Source: Phycisphaerae bacterium (GTDB taxonomy: Bacteria > Planctomycetota > Phycisphaerae > Sedimentisphaerales > Anaerobacaceae). From it: a stretch of DNA of 64,000 bases. The position numbers were made by a program, and so were the translations under genes. The notes beneath the pieces were generated by a model. The model made no database searches. It had not been told where the DNA came from and saw nothing but the letters and a program-made list of their open reading frames with translations. Below are positions 8,928 through 18,511 of the stretch, piece by piece. The stretch is taken from the NCBI GenBank assembly GCA_017993835.1, contig JAGOLX010000018.1:40303-104302 (forward strand). The letters are read 5' to 3'. Each line of letters starts with the position of its first letter. The first letter of the stretch is position 1.

Positions 8928-10736
8928 CTACATCGCGTTCTGCAGGACTCGCAGGCCCTCCATTTCGTTCAGGCTCTTGCCCGAGGGGACCATCGGGAAG
9001 ACGTTCTCCGTCGGATGGACGTGGAAATCGACGACGCACGGCCTGTCCGCCGCGAGCATCTGCTCGATGGCCGGGCCGACCTGGTCCTTCGACTCGACCG
9101 TGATGCCGACGGCGCCGACCGCCCTCGCGTACTCGGCGTAGTCCGGATTCCGCAGGTGGCTGTAGTGATACCGTTTGGCGTAGAACAGCTCCTGCCACTG
9201 GCGGATCATGCCCATGTACCCATTGTTGAAGATGCAGACCTTGATCGGCAACTCCTGCTGCACCGCGGTACTCAGCTCGGCCATCGTCATGTTGAAGCTG
9301 TGGTCGCCGTCGATATCGACGACCGTCGCGTCCGGCCTAGCGATCTGGGTCCCGATAGCGGCAGGCAGGCCGAAACCCATCGTGCCCAGGCCGCCGGAAG
9401 TGACTAACTGCCGCGGCCGACTGAACTTATAGAACTGGGCCGTGAACATCTGATGCTGCCCGACGCCGGTGGTGATGATGGTGTTGCCGGTCGCCCGCCG
9501 GGACAGTTCCTCGACGACATACTGCGGCTTGACCGTCGTCGCATTGCGGTCGTAGTCCGTTCTGCAGCGGGCCTTGAGGTCCGCGATTCTGGCGAACCAC
9601 GCGGACCGGTCGCGGTGCTCCGCGCACTCGCCCAACGCAGCCAAGACGGTCTTGACATCGCCCACGATCGGGATGTCCGCGTACACGGTCTTGGAGATGT
9701 TCGACGGGTCGATGTCGATGTGGACGATCTTCGCATTGGGGGCAAAGGCCGAGAGCTTGCCGGTGACGCGGTCATCGAATCGGGCCCCCGCCGAGATGAG
9801 AAGATCACACTCCTGCACCGCAAAATTGGCGTAGGCCTGCCCATGCATGCCCAGCATGTCGAGCGATTCCGGCCTGCCCTGGTCGAAGCTGCCCAGGCCC
9901 ATCAGCGTCATTGCAACGGGAAGATTTGCCTTAGTCGCCAAATTGCGAAGCTCCTCGGATGCGTTGGCGATGATGATGCCCCCGCCCGCGAGCAGGATCG
10001 GGCGCTCGGACCGGTTGATCGCCTCCGCCGCTTCTGCAATCTGCCCGGCGTGGCCGTTCTTCGGGACCCTGTATCCCGGCAAGTTCACGTGGATCGGGCC
10101 GTCGTCCTTGTACTTCTGGAACTCGAGATCCGATGGGATATCGACCAATACGGGCCCAGGCCGGCCGGTCGAAGCGATGTGAAACGCTTCGTAAATCGTT
10201 TTGCCCAAGTCCTTTATGTCCATGACGATCGAGTTGTGTTTCGTCACGGACCGCGTGATCCCGGTCGTGGGCGCCTCCTGGAAGGCGTCGTCGCCGATCA
10301 GGTCGGTTCGGACCTGGCCAGTGATCGCGACGAGTGGGATGGAGTCCATCATCGCGGTCGCCAGACCGGTGACGAGGTTGCACGCCCCGGGCCCGCTGGT
10401 CGCGACGACCACACCGACCTTGCCGCTGGCGCGGGCGTAGGCGTCGGCCATGTGGCAACCGCCCTGCTCGTGGCAGGGCACGATGAACCGGATGGGCGAA
10501 TCGTAAATCCTGTCAAACAAAGGAAGTACAGACGCGCCGATGTAGCCGAAGACGGTGTCCACGCCGTGCGCGAGCAGCGCATCGACGATGATCTGCGCAC
10601 CGGTTCTGCGGGAGGAATCTGCTGTGGACTGCCCGGCCGGACTTGTCTGGCCGGGATCGCCTTGCGAGCTGGGCTGGGTACCGTAGGCATGTGTCCGACG
10701 GCGCCGCCCCGTCGCAGGGGTAGGCTGGATCTGCAT
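8928..10736 (-). CDS. ilvB: Acetolactate synthase large subunit, second copy
   Basis: 602 residues. The start at 10736 (MQIQPTPATG) has a good AGGAAAGGATAAGG ribosome site; the longer frame begins in a palindromic repeat. It is clearly a paralogue of the 7055-8785 product along its whole length, with an extra Ser/Gln/Pro-rich N-terminal extension of about 25 residues. Catalytic Glu90 (PCHEQGGCHMADAYARASGK), the FAD-domain motif GARFDDRVTGKL and the PP motif DIDGDHSFNMTMAE are all intact, so it is not a pseudogene. One visible difference is GYIGASVLP against GYTGGVVLP near the active site. As first gene of the operon it may be a catabolic or isozyme form, or simply a recent duplication. Confidence 0.9.
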   Translation of the reverse strand: MQIQPTPATGRRRRTHAYGTQPSSQGDPGQTSPAGQSTADSSRRTGAQIIVDALLAHGVDTVFGYIGASVLPLFDRIYDSPIRFIVPCHEQGGCHMADAYARASGKVGVVVATSGPGACNLVTGLATAMMDSIPLVAITGQVRTDLIGDDAFQEAPTTGITRSVTKHNSIVMDIKDLGKTIYEAFHIASTGRPGPVLVDIPSDLEFQKYKDDGPIHVNLPGYRVPKNGHAGQIAEAAEAINRSERPILLAGGGIIIANASEELRNLATKANLPVAMTLMGLGSFDQGRPESLDMLGMHGQAYANFAVQECDLLISAGARFDDRVTGKLSAFAPNAKIVHIDIDPSNISKTVYADIPIVGDVKTVLAALGECAEHRDRSAWFARIADLKARCRTDYDRNATTVKPQYVVEELSRRATGNTIITTGVGQHQMFTAQFYKFSRPRQLVTSGGLGTMGFGLPAAIGTQIARPDATVVDIDGDHSFNMTMAELSTAVQQELPIKVCIFNNGYMGMIRQWQELFYAKRYHYSHLRNPDYAEYARAVGAVGITVESKDQVGPAIEQMLAADRPCVVDFHVHPTENVFPMVPSGKSLNEMEGLRVLQNAM

Positions 10737-10777
10737 GGACCTTATCCTTTCCTGATCGAGCGTTTCGGGTCCCCACC

Positions 10778-10833
10778 GTAGCACGGGCATCTTGCCCGTG
10801 GTCCGGCACACATGGGCGGGACGCCCATGCTAC
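10778..10833. repeat. Compound palindrome, family B (two hairpins inside GTAGC/GCTAC)
   Basis: ACGGGCATCTTGCCCGT and ATGGGCGGGACGCCCAT hairpins lie side by side and are enclosed by the inverted words GTAGC and GCTAC. This resembles a BIME made of two REP units. Related elements are at 53601-53624 and 58541-58681. The rest of the 470-base gap to 11207 holds the promoter at 11123 and nothing else recognised. Confidence 0.65.
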
Positions 10834-11122
10834 TTGGGACCCTTCTGTCATTCCGGCGGATTGCAGCTTTATGGGTCCTTCCGGGCAACCAGCCGCACCT
10901 GCTACGAGGAGCGACCCGCTGACCCGGAGATGCGCACCCTGCCGCAACTCCGTAACCATCCCACACGGGATGGACCAGGTTCGTGCCGCGGCGCCAGCCG
11001 CGAACACAGCTAAAGTATCGTCTATCCGCGGCCAATTGTCAACTGATTTCCAGATTGCAAGCACAGAACGGCTGGACGGGGATACCCCCCAGGACCAACT
11101 GCACAAAACGAACGGCTGCACA

Positions 11123-11151
11123 TTGCCCAGAGCTTACGGCAATGGTATCAT
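11123..11151 (+). promoter_or_regulatory. Sigma-70-type promoter for the restriction-methylase gene
   Basis: TTGCCC and TATCAT separated by 17 bases, ending 56 bases before the GTG start at 11208. Confidence 0.5.
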
Positions 11152-11207
11152 AGTCTCGTTCGGAGGCTCAGGAACTCCGTCGCTATAGGTCAGGGAAGGA
11201 CTGTGCC

Positions 11208-14200
11208 GTGGCTTCTCAGAAAGCTGCAATCCACGAAATCGACTTTTGCGGGCAGATTGCTGCCGCGACTTACGTCTTGATAAGCCAGAACCCAGAGGCC
11301 TATGCTCCCCTGCATGAAGCACGTCTGGAGGGCTTTGGCACAGGCACGGGACGTAGCAAACGCAAGGACTTGCGTTTCTTCGACCGCTACGGCAAAGTGG
11401 TCTTGTGCGGTGAAGTGAAGTTGCCCGGGACTCGGGAAGGCAGTTCACCTTACACAGAGAAACTCATGCAGGATGCCTTCGCCAAGGCGGAGAATGCGAA
11501 CATCCAGTTCTTTTTCACCTGGAACGTCAACGAATTTGTGCTATTCGACCGCAGTCTGTGGGACCGCCCGCTGATCGAGCGCCGAGTCCGACCGTGGCGA
11601 CTGGGGCGAACTCTGGCCGATCCTGAAGATGTCGCGAGAGAAGAGAATCTCAAGTTCATCAAGACGCGATTTCTACCGGATCTTCTCCACGATTTGGCAG
11701 ACCTGATCTCCGGTCGTCGTGTCGAATGGCTACCACCAGACGACGTTTTCATCCATTCCCTTCAGGGCCACCTCAACTGGCCGGTGCAACTGATGGGTTC
11801 GTACCTTCTCGAGCACACGAACAAGAGCAAGCCATTTGATCTCCGCATTCAGCAATGGCTGGAAGGCCAGGATCGCACGTTCGTCCGCACTCCGCAGGAG
11901 GAGTGGATCAAGGCCATAGACAACATGGCCAAGACGCTCGTGTACGTCTGGGCAAACCGTTTCATCTTCTACAAAGCCCTGCGTGCCAGATTCAGCGAGC
12001 TGCCTCGCCTTGAACTGCGGCGTTCGATCAAAACACCCGAAGAGGCCGTGACTGCCTTCAACCGTTTTTTCCGGCGAGCCGTAGATCGCAGTGGCGATTA
12101 CGAGCCGTTATTGATGCCTGATGCGAAAGACTGGGCAACCCGCCTTGTCTTCGATCCACCCACGGCCTTGGATACGTGGCGCGGGGTGTTGCGCAATATC
12201 GAATCGGTGGATTTCCGCGAAGTCGCCTCCGATGTCGTCGGGCGTATCTTTCAGAAACTCATTGGTCCAGACGAACGCCACCGCTACGGCCAACATTTCA
12301 CGGGCGACGATGTCGTGGACCTGATCAACGGTTTCTGTGTCCGAAGCGGCGATGATGCCGTCCTTGATCCGGCCTGTGGGTCGGGCAGCTTCCTTGTCCG
12401 TGCCTACTACCGCAAGCGTCACCTGGACCCGTTGCGCCCGCATCTGGACCTGATCAGCGAATTGTTCGGTTGCGATATTGCCCTCTATCCGGCCCATCTG
12501 GCGACGCTGAATCTTGCGGCCCGTGAAATCAACGATGAGGCCAACTATCCGCGCATCGCGCGATGCAACTTCTTCGATGTCACGCCCGAGAAAGCGTTCT
12601 GCGAGATTCCTGTCCCGAGCGAATCCTCAGATCGGACGGCGGTACTGCTGCCGGAGTTGGATGCCGTCGTTGGCAATCCTCCGTACGTTCGTCAGGAGAA
12701 GGTCGAGAAGAAGGACAAGGTTCGTTTTGCCGGAATGGCCAGCGAGGCATGGCCTGATTTGCGTTTGAGCGGCCGAAGCGATCTGCACTGCTATTTCTGG
12801 CCGGGCGCAACACGTCTGCTGAAACCCGACGGCTACTTCGGTTTTCTCACCAGCTCTTCATGGCTGGACGTCGAGTACGGCTTTACCCTCCAGGGGTGGG
12901 TGCTCCGCCACTTCAAGGTTCTGACGATCATGGAAAGTGCGGCCGAACCCTGGTTCGAAGACGCGCGTGTCAAGACCTGCGTCACCATCCTCCAACGTTG
13001 TGACGATGAGATGGAGCGGATGGAGAACTCCGTTCGTTTCGTGCGTTTCTCGCGCAGGCTGGCCGACATCATCGCAATTCCACCGGGCCAGAATGAGGAC
13101 GCTCGCCAGGCTTCTATTGAGGCAATGCGATACCGGATTCTCGGCACGCAGACCGATCACCAGGACCAGGACATGCGGATCGTCGTCAAAATCCAGCGAG
13201 ATCTCTGGAATGACGGCGTTCGCGCCGGCCTGATCCTGGGCAACGTAGAACTGGAGCCGCTCGCGGACGAATATGAGAATGGATGCGGACCCGAGTTAGA
13301 AGAGGGTACGGCGCTTGCCCCCGAGTCGATGAATAGTCCGAAAGAGAACGGTGATTACCATGCGGGCAAATGGGGACGGTACGTCCGCGCTCCAGACATC
13401 TACTTTGAAATCATGCGTCGCTTTGGTAGTCGATTCGTTCACCTTGGAGAGGTAGCCACAATCCGCCGGGGGATAACAAGTGGATGTGACGCGTTCTTCA
13501 TGCCCAAGGATGTCACGGCTGATGTCCTGGCAAAACACGAGACTGACCGCCTGTTCCCTCGGTACGCAGGGGGTGCACCCCGGAAAGAGGTCGAGGCAGG
13601 CAAGCTCAAGATCATTGAAGCGGGCGACGGAAGCATCCACCCCGTCGAAGCAAGATACCTGGCGCCCGAAGTCCACAGTCTGATGAAGCTGGATCGGCCC
13701 ATAGTTCACGCCGGTGATCTAGATCGTGTCGTTCTGCTCGTTCGCGACCCGATGGACAGGTTGAAGACCAAGTCACCTTGGGTCTGGCGGTATCTGCGTT
13801 ACGGTATGACCGCAACCTTTGTGTCCGAGAAGTCGAAGGGCAAACCCATTCCGAAACGCTCGACTTGCGCGGCGAGAGATCCGTGGTATGATCTGACAAG
13901 ACTCGCAAAACCAGGTTTTGCATTTTGGCCCAAGGCGCAGCAATACCGCCACATCATCCCGGCCAATCCCTCGGCGACTATCTGCAACTGCAATCTCTAC
14001 GATGTATCCTCGGATGATCTCGCAAGAGATGAGCGAACGTCCTTGGTGGCTATTCTGAACTCAACACTGGTTGGTCTGTTCAAGACTTTCTATGGACGTT
14101 TCGCGGGCACGGAAGGCAACCTCAAGACCGAGGTGGTAGACGTGAATCTCTTGGAGGTACCCGACCCTCGCGGCATTTCGGCGAATCTGGCCCAACGTCT

Positions 14201-15008
14201 GAGCGATACCCTGGATCACATGAGCAAACGTGAGGTAGGTCGGCTGGTGGAAGAACAGTTGATGGACTGTCACACGCCCGAGCGTGCGCGGAGAATTGCC
14301 GCCGGGCAGCTCGTGCTATCCAACGAGTTGCACCAGCGAGACCGACAAGACCTGGATGATGCGGTCTTTGAACTGCTGGGTGTGACTGATCCGCAGGAGC
14401 GGGCCCACCTTGTTGGTCGGCTGTATGAGGCCACGGCACGACACTTCCGGGATATTCGCGTCGTCGAAATCGAGAAGATGCAGCAGCGGGCGAAATCGAA
14501 CAATCAGCGTTTCAGTGTCCATGATCTGGCCGCCGACATCTGGGACGCTGGCGAGCTTGAAGATGCCACCCCACTGGCCGAATGGGTCGGGCAGTGGCCT
14601 GAATCCGCCATGCTCGTGGATATTCCGGAAGAGCGACCGGCGATCCTGTCACCCTCACCCATGTTCGATCCGAACACGGTTTACTTCGGAAAGACACGAC
14701 GAACACACGTTGACTGCCCATCCCGTGGACAGGCCGAATTGGTCGTGCGCCTGGCCAACTTCGGGGTGAGCGGGAAAGTGAAACTGCCCGGCGATCTGGA
14801 CCCATGCCTGAAACTGCTGGACCGCATGGAAGTCCGGATCGACAAGGCGATGGCCCGATTCGCAGAGTTGGCCGAGAGTCGCACCGGGGATGAACGTGTC
14901 CGACAGCAGGTCCTGGAAGCTCTTGAGCGATGGTTTGTGCTTGGCCGCGAGGGGGGCAACGCCGACACTCCGCCGGAGGACCGAGACTCCGCGCCCGACG
15001 ACATCTGA
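11208..15008 (+). CDS. Type IIG-like restriction enzyme/N6-adenine DNA methyltransferase
   Basis: 1266 residues starting at GTG with GGGAAGGA eight bases upstream. The N-terminal part carries a PD-(D/E)XK-like nuclease pattern (RKDLRFFD with Asp54, then GEVKLPG with Glu69 and Lys71). The central part is a gamma-class N6-adenine methylase: motif I DPACGSGSFLVRAYYRK near residue 385 and motif IV GNPPYVRQEK near residue 489. The C-terminal third (NSTLVGLFKTFYGRF, TEVVDVNLLEVPDP) resembles the TaqI-type target-recognition region. One polypeptide thus holds cutting, methylating and recognition functions, as in type IIG/Eco57I-like enzymes. No separate S or R gene lies beside it. It has its own promoter-like sequence. 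The nuclease assignment is less certain than the methylase. Confidence 0.8.
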   Translation: MASQKAAIHEIDFCGQIAAATYVLISQNPEAYAPLHEARLEGFGTGTGRSKRKDLRFFDRYGKVVLCGEVKLPGTREGSSPYTEKLMQDAFAKAENANIQFFFTWNVNEFVLFDRSLWDRPLIERRVRPWRLGRTLADPEDVAREENLKFIKTRFLPDLLHDLADLISGRRVEWLPPDDVFIHSLQGHLNWPVQLMGSYLLEHTNKSKPFDLRIQQWLEGQDRTFVRTPQEEWIKAIDNMAKTLVYVWANRFIFYKALRARFSELPRLELRRSIKTPEEAVTAFNRFFRRAVDRSGDYEPLLMPDAKDWATRLVFDPPTALDTWRGVLRNIESVDFREVASDVVGRIFQKLIGPDERHRYGQHFTGDDVVDLINGFCVRSGDDAVLDPACGSGSFLVRAYYRKRHLDPLRPHLDLISELFGCDIALYPAHLATLNLAAREINDEANYPRIARCNFFDVTPEKAFCEIPVPSESSDRTAVLLPELDAVVGNPPYVRQEKVEKKDKVRFAGMASEAWPDLRLSGRSDLHCYFWPGATRLLKPDGYFGFLTSSSWLDVEYGFTLQGWVLRHFKVLTIMESAAEPWFEDARVKTCVTILQRCDDEMERMENSVRFVRFSRRLADIIAIPPGQNEDARQASIEAMRYRILGTQTDHQDQDMRIVVKIQRDLWNDGVRAGLILGNVELEPLADEYENGCGPELEEGTALAPESMNSPKENGDYHAGKWGRYVRAPDIYFEIMRRFGSRFVHLGEVATIRRGITSGCDAFFMPKDVTADVLAKHETDRLFPRYAGGAPRKEVEAGKLKIIEAGDGSIHPVEARYLAPEVHSLMKLDRPIVHAGDLDRVVLLVRDPMDRLKTKSPWVWRYLRYGMTATFVSEKSKGKPIPKRSTCAARDPWYDLTRLAKPGFAFWPKAQQYRHIIPANPSATICNCNLYDVSSDDLARDERTSLVAILNSTLVGLFKTFYGRFAGTEGNLKTEVVDVNLLEVPDPRGISANLAQRLSDTLDHMSKREVGRLVEEQLMDCHTPERARRIAAGQLVLSNELHQRDRQDLDDAVFELLGVTDPQERAHLVGRLYEATARHFRDIRVVEIEKMQQRAKSNNQRFSVHDLAADIWDAGELEDATPLAEWVGQWPESAMLVDIPEERPAILSPSPMFDPNTVYFGKTRRTHVDCPSRGQAELVVRLANFGVSGKVKLPGDLDPCLKLLDRMEVRIDKAMARFAELAESRTGDERVRQQVLEALERWFVLGREGGNADTPPEDRDSAPDDI

Positions 15009-15109
15009 CAGCTGGGGGCCTTGCGTACACCTTGGCTCTCGTTTCAACTACCCGGACTATAGCCGCGAGGAGATCCTGCCTTTCATATCACCTGTCCTTT
15101 GGACTCCCT

Positions 15110-15172
15110 CTAAGAATGCCAAGGGCTTCGCTTGGGCCGGAACAGGAGTCTACTCGCCTCTTCGTGGTTCAC
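15110..15172 (-). pseudogene. Relic of a Gfo/Idh/MocA oxidoreductase C-terminus
   Basis: On the minus strand this reads VNHEEASRLLFRPKRSPWHS then a stop. It matches the C-terminus of the complete oxidoreductase encoded at 28469-29749 (NEEANKLLSRPMRSPWHL). The DNA similarity ends just upstream, so only about 20 codons survive. The rest of the 293-base gap 15009-15302 shows no gene. This is a likely deletion or decay scar. Confidence 0.5.
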
Positions 15173-15302
15173 TCCCATCGAATGACGAAACCCGAATGAC
15201 GGACCAAGGGCGACGAGCCGCGGCGCCCCGCCATCTCTGCTCCCACGCTTCTGTGCGTACACGCTTCCACCAGGTATCGAGAGTCCCCGTCCGTCCCAAG
15301 TG

Positions 15303-16697
15303 CTACTCTTTCGGCTGCCAATTGCGGGAGCGGGAGCCTTGCGATGTGCGGCGGCGCGTCTCCTTGCCTGTGACGTTTTGCGGCAGGCTGGTGACGTAGC
15401 CCGCGAATCCGCCGGCGGTGTCTTTCACCTCGACCATCCAAGCGTCGGGCAACTTGCCCTTGACGTAGCCGGCCCATGTGCCGTCGGGCTGAGGGACCAT
15501 GAATTCCGGATACCACATCAGGTCGCGCCAGTAGGGCACGTCGTCGCAGTAGACATACCAGACCTTGGCCTGGATGATCTTGTTCGGCGTGTTCAGCTTG
15601 CAGCGGAAGAGCGTCCCGCCTCCGGCGCCGTAATTACGGCCACCCCATTCGAAATCTGGACTCTTCTCCTCGAACGCCAGATCGCTGATCGTCGTGACGG
15701 GACGTCCCTCGAAACAATGGGCCACCCACATCTGCCAGTCGAGGAAGTGCTTCTCGGACATCGACGCGTGGCGGTAGTTCGGGACCATTTCGACGGTCCA
15801 CTTGCCCTGCATTCGCTCCTGCATCCGATTGATGTTGAACATTTCGTAGCCGTCTTCATTGGTGCCCCCGATGTACAGCACGTCGGCCTTGACCCACTTT
15901 TGCAGGTACGGCGGCTCCAAGGCTCGAAACGGACTGGCGCCGTCGGAACGGTTCCAGAGCGACTCGTTGCCCATGTAGACGACGCCGACGACGCGATTGG
16001 GGTCCATAGCTGCGGCGGTGTAGGCCGTCACCCGCTTGCTGTGTCCGCCGAGGACGGCGCGGATATCCTTCTTGTCGATCTCCAGAATGCTCGCCATGAC
16101 GTCCATGGCGCAGAGATAGGGGATCGCCAGGCGGACGTAGGCGGTGTCCGCCAGGTTCTTGGTCTGCTGATACCGCCCGCCCAGGAAGCCGATGCCGATC
16201 TCGCGTCCGTCTTCGCCGTCGTACTCGCCGGGGATCGGGCAGATCATCGTGGGATAGCCGGTCCGCGCGGCGATCGGCTCGCCGTAATTGCCCAGGAACG
16301 CGCTTCGCCAAGGTCCGGTGGCCAGGCCGTCCCAACTCCGCTGCGCGACGATCACGACCTTGCCGCGACGATCCTTGGCCTCGCAGACCTGCCGGTCGGC
16401 GGGCAGGAAGATGACCGACGGGTGACCCCACTTGCGCCCGTCAATCTGCTGACTGTAGAACTTCACCTCGATGCGCCGGAGCTTCTTGGCCGGGTCCGTG
16501 TCGGACGTGACGATCTCGTCCTTCTCGATGGTGTATTCGACCGGCAGCAGCGTGTCGCCGCACAGTCCGAGCAGTTGTTGCGACGCGGGGAAATCCTGCT
16601 CGGTTTCTCCTGGATTACCGGGGGAAGCTGCCGCCTCAGACATGGTCGGAGGACAGAACAGGACGACGGCAATCAGAACGAGACAAAGTCGAAGCAT
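15303..16697 (-). CDS. Secreted alpha/beta hydrolase, PhoPQ-activated (PqaA)-like
   Basis: 464 residues with a signal peptide (MLRLCLVLIAVVLFCPPTMS). The middle has an alpha/beta-hydrolase nucleophile elbow AVLGGHSKRVTAYTAAAMDP with Ser220, followed by VVGVVYMGNESLW and a late His region (NYRHASMSEKHFLDWQMW). This layout resembles the PhoPQ-activated pathogenicity-related family, whose substrate is not established. The C-terminal 100 residues form a separate beta-rich region ending in a basic tail. The gene starts 48 bases after the DUF2961 gene in the same direction and is probably co-transcribed with it. It may be a periplasmic esterase or peptidase. Confidence 0.6.
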   Translation of the reverse strand: MLRLCLVLIAVVLFCPPTMSEAAASPGNPGETEQDFPASQQLLGLCGDTLLPVEYTIEKDEIVTSDTDPAKKLRRIEVKFYSQQIDGRKWGHPSVIFLPADRQVCEAKDRRGKVVIVAQRSWDGLATGPWRSAFLGNYGEPIAARTGYPTMICPIPGEYDGEDGREIGIGFLGGRYQQTKNLADTAYVRLAIPYLCAMDVMASILEIDKKDIRAVLGGHSKRVTAYTAAAMDPNRVVGVVYMGNESLWNRSDGASPFRALEPPYLQKWVKADVLYIGGTNEDGYEMFNINRMQERMQGKWTVEMVPNYRHASMSEKHFLDWQMWVAHCFEGRPVTTISDLAFEEKSPDFEWGGRNYGAGGGTLFRCKLNTPNKIIQAKVWYVYCDDVPYWRDLMWYPEFMVPQPDGTWAGYVKGKLPDAWMVEVKDTAGGFAGYVTSLPQNVTGKETRRRTSQGSRSRNWQPKE

Positions 16698-16745
16698 GGT
16701 AGTGGTCCCTGTGACAGTCTTTGCTTTTGCGGCTCCTGCGGGTCC

Positions 16746-18404
16746 TCACCTGTACAGCATCGGGTGTGCCTTCCAGTCCTTGTCTTTGTCGTGACCCATC
16801 GTGGTCACGCGCGGGCGGCGCTCGCGGAGTCGCACGTATTCGAGGCCCAGAAGGCAACCGCTCGATGCGGCGTTCTTGCCCACGCATTCGAGCCGGAGCA
16901 CGTAGTCGCCCGGTTCGGGCCAGAAGTCGAGCAGGTGGAATTCGTTGCTGTCGATCTTGTCGGCGTAGAAGTCCAGCGGTTCGCCCAGCTTGACACCGTT
17001 TAACGTCGCCTGATATTGCCCGTAGTCCGGCGCGCAGGTCGCGTGGATCAGCAGGCGGCGCGGCTCTTTGGCGGCGACCTTGAAGGGGATCTCGATCCAT
17101 GCGGCTTCTGCGCTCGCGGGCCTGTAGAGCAGTTGCGGCTCGCGATAGAGACTGGGCAGCGATTGGGGACGGGCTTCGCCCGGGCCGTGATGCTTCTCGT
17201 CGGTGAAATCCTTCGCGTACACAACGGTCCGATCCAGGCTCGGCAAGGTGCGCTCGCGGGCGTCGGGCGCGCGGGCGGCGAAGGTGGGCGTGCCGGTCTG
17301 GTACCAGTAGGCGACGCTGGCGTAGTCGTCCTGGCGCTCGTTCCAGCTCATGGCTTTGTAGTCCGGGTTCTCATCCGGGGACATCCAGCCCCAATGCTCG
17401 ATGGTGACCTTGATGCCGGTGTTGAAGACGATCGGATCGGCCAGATGCCAGCGGTAGGAGCTGGTGTACGCGCCGACGCCGCGTTGCTTGAAATACGGCA
17501 CGCCGAAGTACGGCGTCTTGCACGCCTTCAGGCCCCAGGCCGAGCAGAAGTAATCTTCCGTGCCGGTGCCCCAGATGGAAGGCTTCGCCTCGCCGTCGAT
17601 GTAGATCTTCTCGTCGCCTTCCCCAAACCAAGCGGGGCTTCGCATCCGAACGGCCAGGACGGTGCCCACGTAGTGGCCTTTGCCCTGGGTTTCGAGCAGC
17701 ACGTAGTCCTTGCCCTGCTCGACCGGGTACTCCTGGCGATACTGGGCGTAGAAGTACGGCGTGTCCTCGGGCAGCGAGTCGAGCCGGACCCAGTCGATGT
17801 TGTGGTAGAGGCCGCGGAGCGGTTTGTCACTCTGATTGATGACCTCGATCCTCGCCGACTTGCGGAACGGCATCCGCCAGTAACAGTTGTAGGAATCGGC
17901 GTCCTCCACCACCACCGGCAGACTGATGACCTCGCTGCGGAAGCCGAAGGCGTTGGCGAAGAAGTCGCCCATCGGCACTTCGACCGCGGGCTTCTCCTGA
18001 TCGTCCCAGTACATCCGCAGCAGCATTTCCTGGTGGTTGGCGGCGCCGTTGGGGGCGCTCGCCGCGGGTTCGGGTCCGCGGAACGTGAACCAGATGTGCG
18101 TGACGACGCCGGGACCTTTCACGTCGAGCACGGTCTGCGTCTGGCCCGCCGGCAGGTCGCGGGCGTCGCGGTTGCTGATGGGTTCGGTCGTACCCAGCGG
18201 GTCGGCTTTGGGATCGTAATTGCCGTCGGCCCCCTTGCGGAACGCCGAGGTGGATCGCATGCTGCGACCGGGAATGGGCCGGGCCAAGCCTTCGAGCAAT
18301 CCCTGCGCGAGGACGGGACCCTCCAGAGCGAGGATCAGCAGGCCGGCAAGGATCGGCCGTGCGATGATTTGCGGTCTGGGATGTAGTCTGCGATCTGCGA
18401 TCAT
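16746..18404 (-). CDS. DUF2961 (GH172-like) secreted glycoside hydrolase
   Basis: 552 residues. The start at 18404 (MIADRRLHPRPQ) follows an AGGGAGA ribosome site and gives a signal peptide (ILAGLLILALEGPVLAQG). The first domain shows DUF2961 features: SNRDARDLPAGQTQTVLDVK, GPGVVTHIWFTF, WDDQEKPAVEVPMGDFFANA and GTGTEDYFCSAWG. Characterised members are GH172 enzymes, such as arabino- or fructofuranosidases, that work as multimers. The C-terminal 130 residues form a jelly-roll-like domain (LNGVKLGEPLDFYAD...HLLDFWPEPGDYVLRLE). It is the middle gene of a minus-strand set with the BNR-repeat and PqaA-like proteins, suggesting extracellular glycan breakdown. Confidence 0.8.
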   Translation of the reverse strand: MIADRRLHPRPQIIARPILAGLLILALEGPVLAQGLLEGLARPIPGRSMRSTSAFRKGADGNYDPKADPLGTTEPISNRDARDLPAGQTQTVLDVKGPGVVTHIWFTFRGPEPAASAPNGAANHQEMLLRMYWDDQEKPAVEVPMGDFFANAFGFRSEVISLPVVVEDADSYNCYWRMPFRKSARIEVINQSDKPLRGLYHNIDWVRLDSLPEDTPYFYAQYRQEYPVEQGKDYVLLETQGKGHYVGTVLAVRMRSPAWFGEGDEKIYIDGEAKPSIWGTGTEDYFCSAWGLKACKTPYFGVPYFKQRGVGAYTSSYRWHLADPIVFNTGIKVTIEHWGWMSPDENPDYKAMSWNERQDDYASVAYWYQTGTPTFAARAPDARERTLPSLDRTVVYAKDFTDEKHHGPGEARPQSLPSLYREPQLLYRPASAEAAWIEIPFKVAAKEPRRLLIHATCAPDYGQYQATLNGVKLGEPLDFYADKIDSNEFHLLDFWPEPGDYVLRLECVGKNAASSGCLLGLEYVRLRERRPRVTTMGHDKDKDWKAHPMLYR

Positions 18405-18511
18405 GGCGGTTCTCCCTGAAACGAAGTCTAACGATACAACCTGGGATTCGTTCACCAGTTCTTGTTCACATCTGTTATACGCCGGATACGTTCAAGCTGA
18501 AAACAGAAACC

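Noticed and set aside
8928..10736. Second acetolactate synthase as a pseudogene
   Set aside because: The frame is intact, all cofactor and catalytic motifs are present, and a good ribosome site precedes it.
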